From Synanceia verrucosa (lineage: Eukaryota > Chordata > Actinopteri > Perciformes > Synanceiidae): a stretch of DNA of 64,000 bases. Under the pieces are notes generated by a model. It made no database searches, had not been told where the DNA came from, and worked only from the letters and a program-made list of their open reading frames with translations. The translations under genes were made by a program, and so were the position numbers. Below are positions 21,329 through 31,425 of this stretch, piece after piece. The stretch lies in contig CM056550.1 of the NCBI GenBank assembly GCA_029721515.1, forward strand, positions 30,708,119-30,772,118, in the 5' to 3' direction. The number at the start of each line of letters is the position of its first letter. Position 1 is the stretch's first letter.

Positions 21329-22293
21329 TGTGGGGGAGTGGTAGGACTGTATAGGTTGCTGGTTCGGTATTGACAATCGCCACGGTAGGTCGGTCAGAAC
21401 ATATTTGACAGGAGGCAGGTTTCAGTTTTGTCAGTTTACTTTCTTCACAAAACACATACACGTAAGAACAATGCACAGGGGGGTCAGACTCTGACTTGAC
21501 AAATTACATTGGGTATGATTCAAGTGGGATGAGTTTCAGTTGGGTATGGTTCGATTTGGTATGGTTCTGTAACAATAAAGACAAAGAAATACAGACCACA
21601 TAATATTAAACATAATGTACATATTACAAATTAAACATTCACTGTAATACAGTCTTTCAGTAATAACTAAGGCACTGCTATCAATGAGAAAAGTAACCCA
21701 CTGGTCTACACAGTAATGAAGTGCATGAGCTACACCTCATGCCTTGCCCACATGAACCCTTAATGGCTACCAGTTGAGCTACAAATGTCTGCTAGCCAGC
21801 TAAATAACGCTTAGTCATGTACCAATGCAGACTACACACTGCAACTTAGAATCACTCCAACATAATACACCAAGTGTATTAGTTTAAACATCACTATCAA
21901 TGATTTACCAAGGAAATCCACCCATTAAGAAACGAATTAAGCCATTGCAAGTAAAGAATGTCCAACATAGCGCATGGCAAAAACGATTGGAATAGCAAAC
22001 ATTAGCAGACAACGCTAAGCAACTCCAAATGACTCAAATTCGGTAGAAAACATAACTACAAACATCTAAAACAATACTACAACTGAAATTGGGCAGGTAA
22101 AACTCACCATTCTTCATTTACACACACCACGAACGAACACAAAGGAGATAAGGCAGAGAGCACGTTTGTTCCGACCTTCTCCAAAGCTTGCAGCAAAAAA
22201 AATGGCTGAATAAAGGGCTTCTAGAACTTCCTACATACAAATCCAACCTGCAGATGGCGCTGGTGTCAATGAAAGTGTATGGCCTTTACCACA
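21329..22293 (-). repeat. BEL/Pao LTR (3' LTR in element sense)
   Basis: A 965-bp direct repeat of 28,528-29,492, with ends TGTGGGGGAG and TTTACCACA as read on the plus strand. The differences seen from the other LTR are at a CTAGCC/CTAGCT site and at a GTTCC/CTACC site. It should carry promoter and polyadenylation functions, but I could not place a TATA box or AATAAA with confidence. Confidence 0.95.
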
Positions 22294-22308
22294 CAGCCGC
22301 CCCCAAAT
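22294..22308 (-). other. Polypurine-like tract next to the 3' LTR
   Basis: On the minus strand TTTGGGGGCGGCTG runs directly into the LTR start TGTGG. This is the place where a plus-strand primer (polypurine tract) is expected; the tract is short and imperfect. Confidence 0.5.
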
Positions 22309-22342
22309 ATGCTAAGCATATTTGCTCATTGTAAAGGCTCTC

Positions 22343-25300
22343 TTATGAAGAGGGAGGTTCACGGTCTGTCTGTCCGTCTGGAACCTCTGGAAGGACGATG
22401 AGACGAGCCAATGGACGGACGAAGCTCCTGTCGTTCATCTTGACCTCGGCGGTTCTGATGAGCCCATCTTGTCCAGCGAAGACCTTAACGACTCTTCCGA
22501 TCGGCCAAGCAGCTCTGGGGAGTTGTGGGTCCATCATCATTACAACCTGACCTACCGCCAGTGGTGTGGGAGAAGTGTGCCACTTCTGTCGCATCTGCAT
22601 GGTCGGTAAGTAATGACGGATGAATCTCCTCCAAAAGTGGTCCGTGATAATCTGACTCTGCCTCCAACGGCGTCTGCTTAGGGCCTCCGACTCAGGATAC
22701 ACCACTTGAGGGAGAGCGCTGTCGGGCCGCCCCATGAGCAGCAGGCTTGGGGTGACAGGGTCAGGGTCTGCCACGTTGGAAGACACGTACCCCAAGGGCT
22801 TTGAGTTGAGGATGCACTCAACCTCCACCAGCACAGTCCGAAGGACCTCCTCAGTAACTGGTTGAGAGCCAACGGTCGTGTGGAGGGCTGTCTTCACTGA
22901 CCGTATCTCCCTTTCCCAAGCCCCACCGAAATGGGGCGCAGCAGGTGGGTTAAAGTGGAAAGAGATCTGGCTCCGGGCTAAGGTCTGTTGCAGGTCTGGA
23001 CTCATGCCCTTGAAGGCCTTGTGCAGCTCCTTCTCTCCACCCTTAAAGTTTGTCCCCTGATCTGAATACAGCTCTGCAGGTCGTCCACGGCGAGCTATGA
23101 ATCTCCTCAGGGCCATTAGGAATCCATCCACGTCTATGCTGGTCAAGACATCCAGATGGACTCCTCTCGTGGTAAGGCATTTGAAGATGATGCCCCATCT
23201 CTTCTCGTTCCTCCTTCCCACTTTGACCAGGAATGGCCCAAAACAGTCCATGCCCGTTGAGTGAAAGGGAGGCTTGTGGAGACGTAGCCTGGCTGCAGGC
23301 AGGTCTGCCATCTTAGGAACTGCTGGCTTGGCTTTCCATCTCCGACACTCACTACATTGGAACTGCTGCTTGCGGATGGCCTCTCTGGCTCGCAGGATCC
23401 AGACTGTCCGGCGCATTTCTGCGAACACCCGTTCCGGGCCAGGATGGCGAAGCCTGCTGTCATAGTCTTGGATCAGCAGCTGGGTTGCAGGATGCTTGGG
23501 GTCAAGAACTATGGGGTGCATAGTTGAATACTCCAACCCTTCAGCTCTCCGCAGCCGTCCTCCGACTCTGATAAGTTCCGCTTTGGGATCGAACTCGGGT
23601 GCTAAGGTAAGTAACCGGCTGGACGAGGTGACAGGCTTTCCTGCTTTGAGCAAACGATACTCATCGGGGAATTGCTCCAGTTGCACTGCTCGGAACAGGA
23701 GCCTCTCAGCATTTCTGTAGCACTCGGCAGAGGGGGCACCGTCCTGGTTGGCCGCCCCATGCAGGGATTGTGCAGTGGCATTGAGGAGATCCTGCCAGCT
23801 ATTGAACTGATTGACGTCAGGCATTGGCACCCCTGAATCCACTGTGGCTATGCCGCAGTAGGTAGGCTTCCTGAGTTCCCCGGTATCATCTTCTGAAGCT
23901 GAGGGTGGTCTGACTGGCCACTCCTCAGGTGGCTGAAGAAGGAATGGTGGACCCTGACTCCACCTGTTTGGCACTGCAAGGTCTGCCAATGACTTCCCTC
24001 TTGTCAGGTCGTCAGCAGGATTCCGCACTGAATCCACGTAGCGCCAGGTCTCGAGACTGGTGAATTCTTGAATCTCAGAGACTCGGGTTCCCACGAAGAC
24101 CTTAAATCGACACGACTCGGACTGTAGCCATGTCAAGACCGTTGTGGAATCAGACCATAACACAGTCTGTCGTATGAGGATTGTGAGCTCTTCCTGGAGT
24201 AGCTTAGCCAGTTGAGCTCCAACGACAGCAGAGCACAACTCTAGGCGCGGCATAGAGTGTTGCTTCTTCGGTGCTACCCTCGATCTGGCCATCAAGAAGG
24301 AAAGAACCACTCTGCCCTGTGGATCCTCCGACCTCAGGTATGCCACGGAGCCATATGCTCGCTCTGAAGCATCGCAAAAGATGTGGAGGTCCCGCACCAC
24401 ATCTGGGTGATCCATCTCTGCTGGCACATAGCACCTTGGTAGGACTATCAGTGAGAGGGAAGGGAGCTCACTCACCCATTTGTTCCAGGCTTGAAGCAGC
24501 TCATCAGGGAACAGAGGGTCATCCCACTGCCGTTTCTTGTCCCACAATCTCTGGACTAGTACCTTGGCTCGAGTAGTGAATGGTAGGATATACCCAAGCG
24601 GGTCATATTGGCTGGCCAGGACCCGGTACACATGTCGCAGAGTTGGCACTTCGTGCTTAGTTGGCCTATGCTTGTAGCCAAGGATGTCTGTGTGGCAGTC
24701 CCAGCGCAGCCCCAGGGTAGACTCGTTGACCTCTGTGCATTCCTTGGCAAGCCAGAGCTCAACCTTGTCTGAACGGGCCTCTGTTGGCAAGTGTTCAATG
24801 ACTCTGGGCACATTGCTAGCCCATTGGCGTATCTCGAACCCTCCCTCAGACAGCACAGATCGCAGCTTGTCGATGAGGTGTTTAGCTTCGCTCTGGGTCT
24901 GTGTACTGTGAAGGCAGTTGTCGACGTAGAAGTCCCTTTCCACGCACAACCTCACGTCTTCGCCCTCTGCACAGTTGTCGGTCATGTGCCTTTGAAGGGC
25001 AAAGGTGGCACAGCAGGGACTACAGGTAGTTCCAAAAGGCAACACCTGCCACTCGTAAATGGTCGGGGGGCACTCTGTCTTCCCGTCTCGCCACACAAAG
25101 CGGAGTAGAGGCTGATCTTCAGGAAGCAGGCGCACCTGATGGAACATACCTTTTATGTCCCCGCTGATACCGATGGCATGCTGGCGGAACCGAAGTAGCA
25201 CTCCGAGCAATGAGGGCCCTAACGCTGGTCCAGGTAGCAGCATCTCGTTGAGCGACATGCCCTTGTGCTGGAACGAGCAATTGAACACAACTCGATGCTT

Positions 25301-26641
25301 ACCATTGTGCTCGACCATGTGGTGTGGTATGAACCACGACTCGGTGTCATGTTCCAAGTCGCTGCTGTGGTATTGCACCACATAGCCGCTGTCAACTAGC
25401 TTCTGGATCTCGGCGTTGTATCTCTGAGCCCTCTCAGGAGTCTTAACCAGTCGCCTCTCTGTACTCCGGAGCTGTGCCATCACTGCATCAACTGTGGCTT
25501 GAAGAGTAGGCATGCCTTTCTTTCTCAGTAAGGGCGTGGCGTAACGCAGAGTACCTGCGATATCGATCCGCATGGTCTTGCTTTCTAGGAGTGCGATGGC
25601 TGCCTGATCTTCTCTGGACCGGGTGACCAGCTTGGCATTCCGCGGTGGCAGGACATCTAACTGCCATAGCTTTTCTACATTCCTATGTAGCTGAGCAGCT
25701 ACAGGATCCATGGATGTCAACAGACAATTGGTTGACTGCAGCCTCTGGTCCAAGACGCTTGCTGGTCCTTGTAGCACCCACCCGAGCCTGGTCTTTACTG
25801 CGGCAGGCCCTCCTGGAGGTCCCAGTCTCACTGGCTCAACAGGCGTGATGAGGTGGGGATGATCTGCTCCAATCAGTAGTAGAGGGCTGGCATGGGTGAA
25901 GGACTGAATGGGCACACTCTCCAGATGCCGGTATTTCCTCTTCAAAGACTCCATGGGGTAAGAGTGTGTGGACAACCCGAAAGCCTTGGCTGTAAAGGCC
26001 TGCTTTATCTGGAAGCGCTTCTTGGGCAAAGCCGCTGACGAGATAGTGAACGAGACACATGCGCCATGAAGCGTCTGAATGTCTTGCCTGATGGTCCTCA
26101 ACGACAAGTCTTCTGGGCTACCCTGCAGTCCAAGCTTCTCTGCTGCCTCTGCAAGAAGAATGGTCCGTTCAGAACCATCGTCAAGAACTGCATATGTGTC
26201 GAGTTTGCGGCTACCATGCTGAAGTCGCACCCTGATGACCTTCAGCAGAACTCTCTGGTTATCTCTGGGCTGATCCAGGTACAGGGTCTCTGTTGTAGCA
26301 GCTGGCACAGTATCAGCCTTCTTTGGTGACCTCTGGTTCACCTCATGGAGAATTTGAAGGTGGACATTCTGGCAGAGGCCGCATGGCTTCTTCAAAGTGC
26401 ACTGTGCTGCTTGGTGGGCCCTGCCACAGCGCCAACATCGGTGCTTCTCCCGGATCCACTGGATTCTTTGGTCCGTGGTCAGACCCTGGAACTTCGCACA
26501 CTTGCTTAGGAAATGTTCTTCATTGTCACAGTAGGGACAATAAGCCTTGAACTTGCTTTTCTTTTGCTCAGTAGGTGCATTGCCGGTGGTGTCCTTTCCA
26601 CTATGCAGGACGGTGGTAGACTTGCTGGATCGGGAATCCTT
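22343..26641 (-). CDS. pol: BEL/Pao Pol polyprotein (protease, RT, RNase H, integrase)
   Basis: One open frame from just after an in-frame TAG (26,642-26,644) to 22,343, more than 1,400 codons. It starts in the nucleocapsid with two zinc knuckles (CX2CX4HX4C and CX2CX3HX4C). Counting from the TTG near 26,395, the aspartic protease motif LDDGSERT is at residues ~71-78. RT follows, with SGDIKGMF (~411), LPFGTTCSP (~452) and the catalytic YVDN (~490). RNase H has FCDAS (~673), PRLEL (~716), WSDS (~747) and NPADDLTRG (~792). The integrase has an HHCC zinc region (~960-1,017) and a DDE core (GMDCFGP ~1,050, SDQGTNF ~1,111, WEREIRS ~1,160). A DUF5641-like C-terminus ends the protein. All visible catalytic residues are present. 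Pol would normally be made as part of a Gag-Pol precursor; here the frame is separated from gag by a break near 26,645. Confidence 0.93.
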   Translation of the reverse strand, partial: KDSRSSKSTTVLHSGKDTTGNAPTEQKKSKFKAYCPYCDNEEHFLSKCAKFQGLTTDQRIQWIREKHRCWRCGRAHQAAQCTLKKPCGLCQNVHLQILHEVNQRSPKKADTVPAATTETLYLDQPRDNQRVLLKVIRVRLQHGSRKLDTYAVLDDGSERTILLAEAAEKLGLQGSPEDLSLRTIRQDIQTLHGACVSFTISSAALPKKRFQIKQAFTAKAFGLSTHSYPMESLKRKYRHLESVPIQSFTHASPLLLIGADHPHLITPVEPVRLGPPGGPAAVKTRLGWVLQGPASVLDQRLQSTNCLLTSMDPVAAQLHRNVEKLWQLDVLPPRNAKLVTRSREDQAAIALLESKTMRIDIAGTLRYATPLLRKKGMPTLQATVDAVMAQLRSTERRLVKTPERAQRYNAEIQKLVDSGYVVQYHSSDLEHDTESWFIPHHMVEHNGKHRVVFNCSFQHKGMSLNEMLLPGPALGPSLLGVLLRFRQHAIGISGDIKGMFHQVRLLPEDQPLLRFVWRDGKTECPPTIYEWQVLPFGTTCSPCCATFALQRHMTDNCAEGEDVRLCVERDFYVDNCLHSTQTQSEAKHLIDKLRSVLSEGGFEIRQWASNVPRVIEHLPTEARSDKVELWLAKECTEVNESTLGLRWDCHTDILGYKHRPTKHEVPTLRHVYRVLASQYDPLGYILPFTTRAKVLVQRLWDKKRQWDDPLFPDELLQAWNKWVSELPSLSLIVLPRCYVPAEMDHPDVVRDLHIFCDASERAYGSVAYLRSEDPQGRVVLSFLMARSRVAPKKQHSMPRLELCSAVVGAQLAKLLQEELTILIRQTVLWSDSTTVLTWLQSESCRFKVFVGTRVSEIQEFTSLETWRYVDSVRNPADDLTRGKSLADLAVPNRWSQGPPFLLQPPEEWPVRPPSASEDDTGELRKPTYCGIATVDSGVPMPDVNQFNSWQDLLNATAQSLHGAANQDGAPSAECYRNAERLLFRAVQLEQFPDEYRLLKAGKPVTSSSRLLTLAPEFDPKAELIRVGGRLRRAEGLEYSTMHPIVLDPKHPATQLLIQDYDSRLRHPGPERVFAEMRRTVWILRAREAIRKQQFQCSECRRWKAKPAVPKMADLPAARLRLHKPPFHSTGMDCFGPFLVKVGRRNEKRWGIIFKCLTTRGVHLDVLTSIDVDGFLMALRRFIARRGRPAELYSDQGTNFKGGEKELHKAFKGMSPDLQQTLARSQISFHFNPPAAPHFGGAWEREIRSVKTALHTTVGSQPVTEEVLRTVLVEVECILNSKPLGYVSSNVADPDPVTPSLLLMGRPDSALPQVVYPESEALSRRRWRQSQIITDHFWRRFIRHYLPTMQMRQKWHTSPTPLAVGQVVMMMDPQLPRAAWPIGRVVKVFAGQDGLIRTAEVKMNDRSFVRPLARLIVLPEVPDGQTDREPPSS

Positions 26642-26644
26642 CTA

Positions 26645-26964
26645 CGATCTGCCTTGCGAGTATGCTGTTCCTTGCCGGCTGTGCTACTGAGCACCCCTTC
26701 TGGGTCTTGGTACCAGACCTCTGTCCGAAGCCACTCCGCCAGCTCCATCAGGGTATGAACGTTGCCAGGTTTGTAGTGCATCTGGCGCTTGAACGTTGCC
26801 CTAAGCTCTGCAGGCAACTTGCTGAGTAGACGGGCTACATGGGACCCACAATAAAGCTCGGCTTCACCTTCTGGACCCAACGTCTTCAGCATACCCACCA
26901 ACGAACTGATCTGGAGGGCAAACCGCTCGAACGAGGCAAAGTCACCCGCGTACGTCAGGAGCAT
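26645..26964 (-). pseudogene. gag: BEL/Pao gag, central part, out of frame with both neighbours
   Basis: The stretch starting near FASFERFALQ continues the Gag homology but is in a different frame from the upstream gag frame, which ends in TGA at 26,942-26,944, and from the downstream zinc-knuckle/pol frame. The breaks lie at the CCC run at 26,945-26,947 and around 26,641-26,655. Each looks like a one-base change. This segment belongs to the C-terminal part of the Gag domain. The raw frame stays open to a TAA at 26,506, but past ~26,645 it no longer follows the homology. Confidence 0.75.
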
Positions 26965-28483
26965 CCATGACCTTGGCTATGTTGGTCAGGGCGAGCTGGT
27001 GGGGTTGCCCATACTTCTCTGTTAACGCCGCCATGGTGTGAGTGTATGGAGTGGGCGAGTGCAGGTACGAATCTGCCACTAAGCGGGCTTCCTCCAATAG
27101 CAGATGATCCCTCAAGATCTGGTAGCAAAATAGCTCTGTGCTATTGGCAGGGAGAAGATTCTCTAGTGATATCTTGAGTTGAATAAACTCACTGGGGTCT
27201 TCATTGACGAAGTCCGGAATGGATGGCTTTGGTCCCTTGTAGGTTAGTTCCCTTGTGTGCACTCCCAATGGCAACTGCTGGCGATGGAGTGCAGGTGGGC
27301 TTGGCGGCCATGGTGCTTGCATGCCGAATGATGGTGCTGGAGGTGGCCGTCCAGCATATGTGGAGTATGCTGGCTGTTGAAACTGAGAATTAACTGGTTG
27401 ACCAGCTGCTCCAGCTACATCCATGAACGGGTGGTGACTGAGACCATAGCTTGTCGGTAGACTACTTTGAGGCGGCAGCAGGAGAGACGATGACACAGGT
27501 TGAGCTGTCACTTGTGCCGGTGCCATAGCCTGAGGTAGAGAGGCAGCCAACTGTACTTGTGGCAGTGAGCTTGTTTTCACGGTAGGGACGACAGCTGGTG
27601 CAGGAGAATGACGCACTGGCAACTGCTGAGGCGGTGGTCTGGTATCCTGCGCCATGGATCCAGGAGACTGCGCGGGAGACAGTGAGTGAATCCTCTCCTT
27701 CACCATCTGTAGCTCGCTCATCACCTTCTCCAAGTACTCCATCACCGGATTGAATGGAGAGTCTGATTGTGCAGCGGTGGAGTCAGGTGCCTGGGCCTGT
27801 TGCCCATATTGAATCACCTGGTTCACTGATGGCGACTGAAGGCGATGTACTGTAGACTGTGGGGGATGAGGCTGGTTGGCGTCAGACTGGTTAGGAGACT
27901 GAGGTGCAGTGCTTGGCATATGGACAATGACCGTCGGTGACTGAGGTGCAACTGGCGGCAGAGCGCCAACGTCTATCAACAAGGTGTTGTCAGTCTCAAA
28001 AGTGGAGATGTGATGACGGGGTGAGCTGAGTGACTGTGGTTCAGCAATCCGTCGTGGGGTCACACTCGCCGGACTTAGCACTGCCACTTCTCTCTCTTCG
28101 ACTACCCTGTCACTCTGAAATAGGTCATTGCTGCTGTCCACAGCATGCTGTCTCAGACTGTGGCGAAGTTGACGAACGAGGCGAATGTCTGGTCCAACTC
28201 CTGCTGTTGCTCCTAACTCAGTGAACAGCTTATCCAGCTCCTCACGAAGCATTAAGTTAGATGAATCTGGCGAAGGTGGTCGAATGGAAGCTGATGTAAG
28301 TGCATCACCATCAAATTGCTGCAGGAGACGCACTTCATCCTCTTCAACCCGCCCCTGTGCATGCTCTGTAGAGCTGGTGTATGTAGCTTGTTGCCTGGTG
28401 GTGTTGTAATTCACCACAAAATCCTCCAGGTGTCTGGGCCGGCGCGTCTGGCGTGCTTGAAGACCTGACTGTGTCTTATCCAT
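26942..28483 (-). CDS. gag: BEL/Pao Gag, N-terminal part (DUF1759-type)
   Basis: Structural Gag protein of the retrotransposon, about 513 codons. The start chosen is the ATG at 28,481-28,483 (MDKTQSG), just downstream of the primer-binding site; the frame is also open upstream into the LTR, but that part would precede the genomic RNA leader. The first ~350 residues are rich in Pro, Gln and Ser and of low complexity. The conserved part begins near RELTYKGPKPSIPDF and continues through a DUF1759-like region to the stop at 26,942. The stop comes in the middle of the conserved domain, so the protein is truncated unless ribosomes shift frame there. Confidence 0.85.
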   Translation of the reverse strand: MDKTQSGLQARQTRRPRHLEDFVVNYNTTRQQATYTSSTEHAQGRVEEDEVRLLQQFDGDALTSASIRPPSPDSSNLMLREELDKLFTELGATAGVGPDIRLVRQLRHSLRQHAVDSSNDLFQSDRVVEEREVAVLSPASVTPRRIAEPQSLSSPRHHISTFETDNTLLIDVGALPPVAPQSPTVIVHMPSTAPQSPNQSDANQPHPPQSTVHRLQSPSVNQVIQYGQQAQAPDSTAAQSDSPFNPVMEYLEKVMSELQMVKERIHSLSPAQSPGSMAQDTRPPPQQLPVRHSPAPAVVPTVKTSSLPQVQLAASLPQAMAPAQVTAQPVSSSLLLPPQSSLPTSYGLSHHPFMDVAGAAGQPVNSQFQQPAYSTYAGRPPPAPSFGMQAPWPPSPPALHRQQLPLGVHTRELTYKGPKPSIPDFVNEDPSEFIQLKISLENLLPANSTELFCYQILRDHLLLEEARLVADSYLHSPTPYTHTMAALTEKYGQPHQLALTNIAKVMDAPDVRG

Positions 28484-28507
28484 CCTGTGTCCGTGGTAAC
28501 CGTCAAA

Positions 28508-28523
28508 TCCGGCTCGAAGGACC
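28508..28523 (-). other. Primer-binding site matching tRNA-Tyr
   Basis: Four bases from the 5' LTR end (element sense), 16 consecutive bases are complementary to the 3' end of eukaryotic tRNA-Tyr, whose acceptor/T arm ends TCCGGCTCGAAGGA plus CC of the added CCA. The terminal A is unpaired. This is the expected position for minus-strand priming. Confidence 0.75.
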
Positions 28524-28527
28524 TCAA

Positions 28528-29492
28528 TGTGGGGGAGTGGTAGGACTGTATAGGTTGCTGGTTCGGTATTGACAATCGCCACGGTAGGTCGGTCAGAACA
28601 TATTTGACAGGAGGCAGGTTTCAGTTTTGTCAGTTTACTTTCTTCACAAAACACATACACGTAAGAACAATGCACAGGGGGGTCAGACTCTGACTTGACA
28701 AATTACATTGGGTATGATTCAAGTGGGATGAGTTTCAGTTGGGTATGGTTCGATTTGGTATGGTTCTGTAACAATAAAGACAAAGAAATACAGACCACAT
28801 AATATTAAACATAATGTACATATTACAAATTAAACATTCACTGTAATACAGTCTTTCAGTAATAACTAAGGCACTGCTATCAATGAGAAAAGTAACCCAC
28901 TGGTCTACACAGTAATGAAGTGCATGAGCTACACCTCATGCCTTGCCCACATGAACCCTTAATGGCTACCAGTTGAGCTACAAATGTCTGCTAGCTAGCT
29001 AAATAACGCTTAGTCATGTACCAATGCAGACTACACACTGCAACTTAGAATCACTCCAACATAATACACCAAGTGTATTAGTTTAAACATCACTATCAAT
29101 GATTTACCAAGGAAATCCACCCATTAAGAAACGAATTAAGCCATTGCAAGTAAAGAATGTCCAACATAGCGCATGGCAAAAACGATTGGAATAGCAAACA
29201 TTAGCAGACAACGCTAAGCAACTCCAAATGACTCAAATTCGGTAGAAAACATAACTACAAACATCTAAAACAATACTACAACTGAAATTGGGCAGGTAAA
29301 ACTCACCATTCTTCATTTACACACACCACGAACGAACACAAAGGAGATAAGGCAGAGAGCACGTTTCTACCGACCTTCTCCAAAGCTTGCAGCAAAAAAA
29401 ATGGCTGAATAAAGGGCTTCTAGAACTTCCTACATACAAATCCAACCTGCAGATGGCGCTGGTGTCAATGAAAGTGTATGGCCTTTACCACA
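28528..29492 (-). repeat. BEL/Pao LTR (5' LTR in element sense)
   Basis: Same length and almost the same sequence as 21,329-22,293. It should drive transcription leftwards into gag. Confidence 0.95.
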
Positions 29493-29497
29493 CTGCC
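29493..29497. repeat. Target-site duplication of the BEL/Pao element (right)
   Basis: CTGCC, matching 21,324-21,328. The split iMet fragment resumes here. Confidence 0.9.
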
Positions 29498-29833
29498 GCT
29501 GCGCCACTCTGCTGTGAAGTTCTGCACATGGGACTGGAACCCCTGATCCTTGGCTTAGGAATAAACAAACGCTGACAGTTGGTTTGCATTGTTATTTAAC
29601 AACGTAATGTGTTAAGCGCCATTGAGTAACACTTCAGCAACCACCCACGGACCATATCGCCGGTCAGGCGTGGCAGTTTTGTCACACATTGTGAACATGG
29701 GCAGTGATAATGACTTCTTGTTGGCACAGTAAATAGAGACTTCTGCCTGTACATCACTGTTTCATATGATCATTTTTTGATAGCTTCCACAGTGAGGATC
29801 ATCACGCTGTTTACCTCTTTAATAAGAAACTGC

Positions 29834-29905
29834 TAGCAGAAGATGGTTTCAGTCCATCGACCTCTGGGTTATGGGCCCAGCACGCTTCCGCTGCGCCACT
29901 CTGCT
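29834..29905 (-). pseudogene. tRNA-iMet variant, altered T loop
   Basis: Has the same changes as the copy at 1,467 (ACTGAAA T loop and one acceptor-junction base). Confidence 0.7.
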
Positions 29906-30351
29906 GTGAAGTACAGCACGTGGGACTGGAACCCCTGATCCTTGGCTTAGGAATGAAAAATGCTGACTGTTGGTTTACGTTCTTATTTAACGTTAACAAC
30001 GCTGCCGCTGCACCACTCTGCTGTGAAGTTCTGCACATGGGACTGGAACCCCTGATCCTTGGCTTAGGAATAAACAGATGCTGACAGTTGGTTTGCATTG
30101 TTATTTAACAACGTAATGTGTTAAGCGCTATTGAGTAACACTTCAGCAACAACCCACGGACCATATCGCCGGTCAGGCGTGGCAGTTTTGTCACACATTG
30201 TGAACATGGGCAGTGATAATGACTTCTTGTTGGCACAGTAAATAGAGACTTCTGCCAGTACATCACCGTTTCATCTGAGTTCATATGATCATTTTTGATA
30301 ACTTCCACAGTGAGGATAATCACGCTGTTTACCTCTTTAATAAGAAACTGC

Positions 30352-30423
30352 TAGCAGAGGATGGTTTCGATCCATCGACCTCTGGGTTATGGGCCCAGCA
30401 CTCTTCCGCTGCGCCACTCTGCT
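30352..30423 (-). tRNA. tRNA-iMet(CAU), one D-stem substitution, dimer partner
   Basis: Same C to A D-stem change as at 12,390. It lies 6 bp downstream of the variant tRNA-Arg at 30,430. Confidence 0.65.
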
Positions 30424-30429
30424 GGAAAG

Positions 30430-30502
30430 CACCCTAGATGGGACTCGAACCCACAATCCCTGGCTTAGGAGGCCAGTGCCTTATCCATTAGGCCACTGGG
30501 GT
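30430..30502 (-). tRNA. tRNA-Arg(CCU), variant with an acceptor-stem mismatch
   Basis: Has A1 and the C5-A68 mismatch of the 12,468 copy but keeps C32. The anticodon CCU, A box and B box are intact. Confidence 0.7.
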
Positions 30503-30875
30503 TGAGTGCTGGATTGTTTGTTTGTTTTTTTTTTAACACAACCAGAGCAAGACAATATCTAACTTAGAGGTTGGTCTTCACACTTTTTTTCAGTGCAGCA
30601 ACTGCTATTAATATGTTTTTGTTTTGTTCAGTTCCATTCCATCTCAATCAATGCTGTAACCAACAGCTCCTAGTGCTACTGGTCAGGTATGGCTGTTTTG
30701 TTGCTCGTGTTCCAGTGTGTGAACACAGACAGGAACAATGACTTCTGGCTGGCAGTGTAAACAGAGATTTCTGATGGCATACCACTGTGCCAACTGCATA
30801 AAAATTGTAACCTCACTCTTTAGTAGAGATCCCACCACAAGTTCAGTATGATCATCCTTTTCAGTGAAACGCTGC

Positions 30876-30927
30876 CAGCAGAGGATGGTTTCGACCCATC
30901 GACCTCTGAGTTATGGGCCAAGCACGC
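30876..30927 (-). pseudogene. Chimeric Arg/iMet tRNA remnant
   Basis: Same junction and length as at 996-1,047. Confidence 0.8.
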
Positions 30928-31353
30928 TGGAACCCCTGATCCTTGGCTTAGGAATGAAAAATGCTGACTGTTGGTTTGCGTTGTTATTTAACGTTAACAA
31001 CGCTGCCGCTGCACCACTCTGCTGTGAAGTTCTGCACATGGGACTGGAACCCCTGATCCTTGGCTTAGGAATAAACAAACGCTGACAGTTGGTTTGCATT
31101 GTTATTTAACAACGTAATGTGTTAAGCGCTATTGAGTAACACTTCAGCAACAACCCACAAACCATATCGCCGGTCAGGCGTGGCAGTTTTGTCACACATT
31201 GGGAACATGGGCAGTGATAATGACTTCTTGTTGGCACAGTAAATAGAGACTTCTGCCTGCACATCACTGTTTCATATGATCATTTTTTGATACCTTCCAC
31301 AGTGAGTATCATCACGCTGTTTACTTCTTTAGTAAGAAACTGCTTGCAGAGGA

Positions 31354-31425
31354 TGGTTTTGATCCATTGATCTCTGGGTTACGAGCCCAGCATGCTTCCT
31401 CTGCGCCACTCTGCTGCAAAATACA
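31354..31425 (-). pseudogene. Decayed tRNA-iMet with a CGU anticodon
   Basis: Full length, but the anticodon loop is CTCGTAA (CGU, a Thr anticodon, with U33). Other changes are mostly C to T or G to A at former CpG sites, including the T loop (ATCAAAA). The acceptor 3' end is also changed. The pattern is that of a methylated, unselected copy, not a new Thr tRNA. Confidence 0.7.

Larger units (their letters stand above)
21329..29492 (-). mobile_element. Full-length BEL/Pao LTR retrotransposon
   Basis: An 8,164-bp element with 965-bp LTRs that begin TG and end CA, flanked by a 5-bp duplication. Reading on the minus strand, the order is LTR, primer-binding site, gag (DUF1759 type), zinc knuckles, aspartic protease, reverse transcriptase, RNase H, integrase, LTR. 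The domain order (integrase last) and the DUF1759/DUF1758 type sequences place it in BEL/Pao rather than Gypsy or Copia. By eye the two LTRs differ at only about three positions, so the insertion is recent. pol has no internal stop, while gag has two frame breaks, so this copy is probably not autonomous as it stands. Confidence 0.95.

Noticed and set aside
22872..26550. Plus-strand open frames across the retrotransposon
   Set aside because: They are antisense shadows of the intact pol frame.
28484..28675. N-terminal extension of Gag starting at 28,675
   Set aside because: It lies in the LTR and across the primer-binding site. An open frame there is probably chance; the ATG at 28,483 is the first after the primer site.
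31354..31425. A real tRNA-Thr(CGU)
   Set aside because: The body is iMet with decay at CpG sites and a broken acceptor end. It lacks Thr tRNA features.
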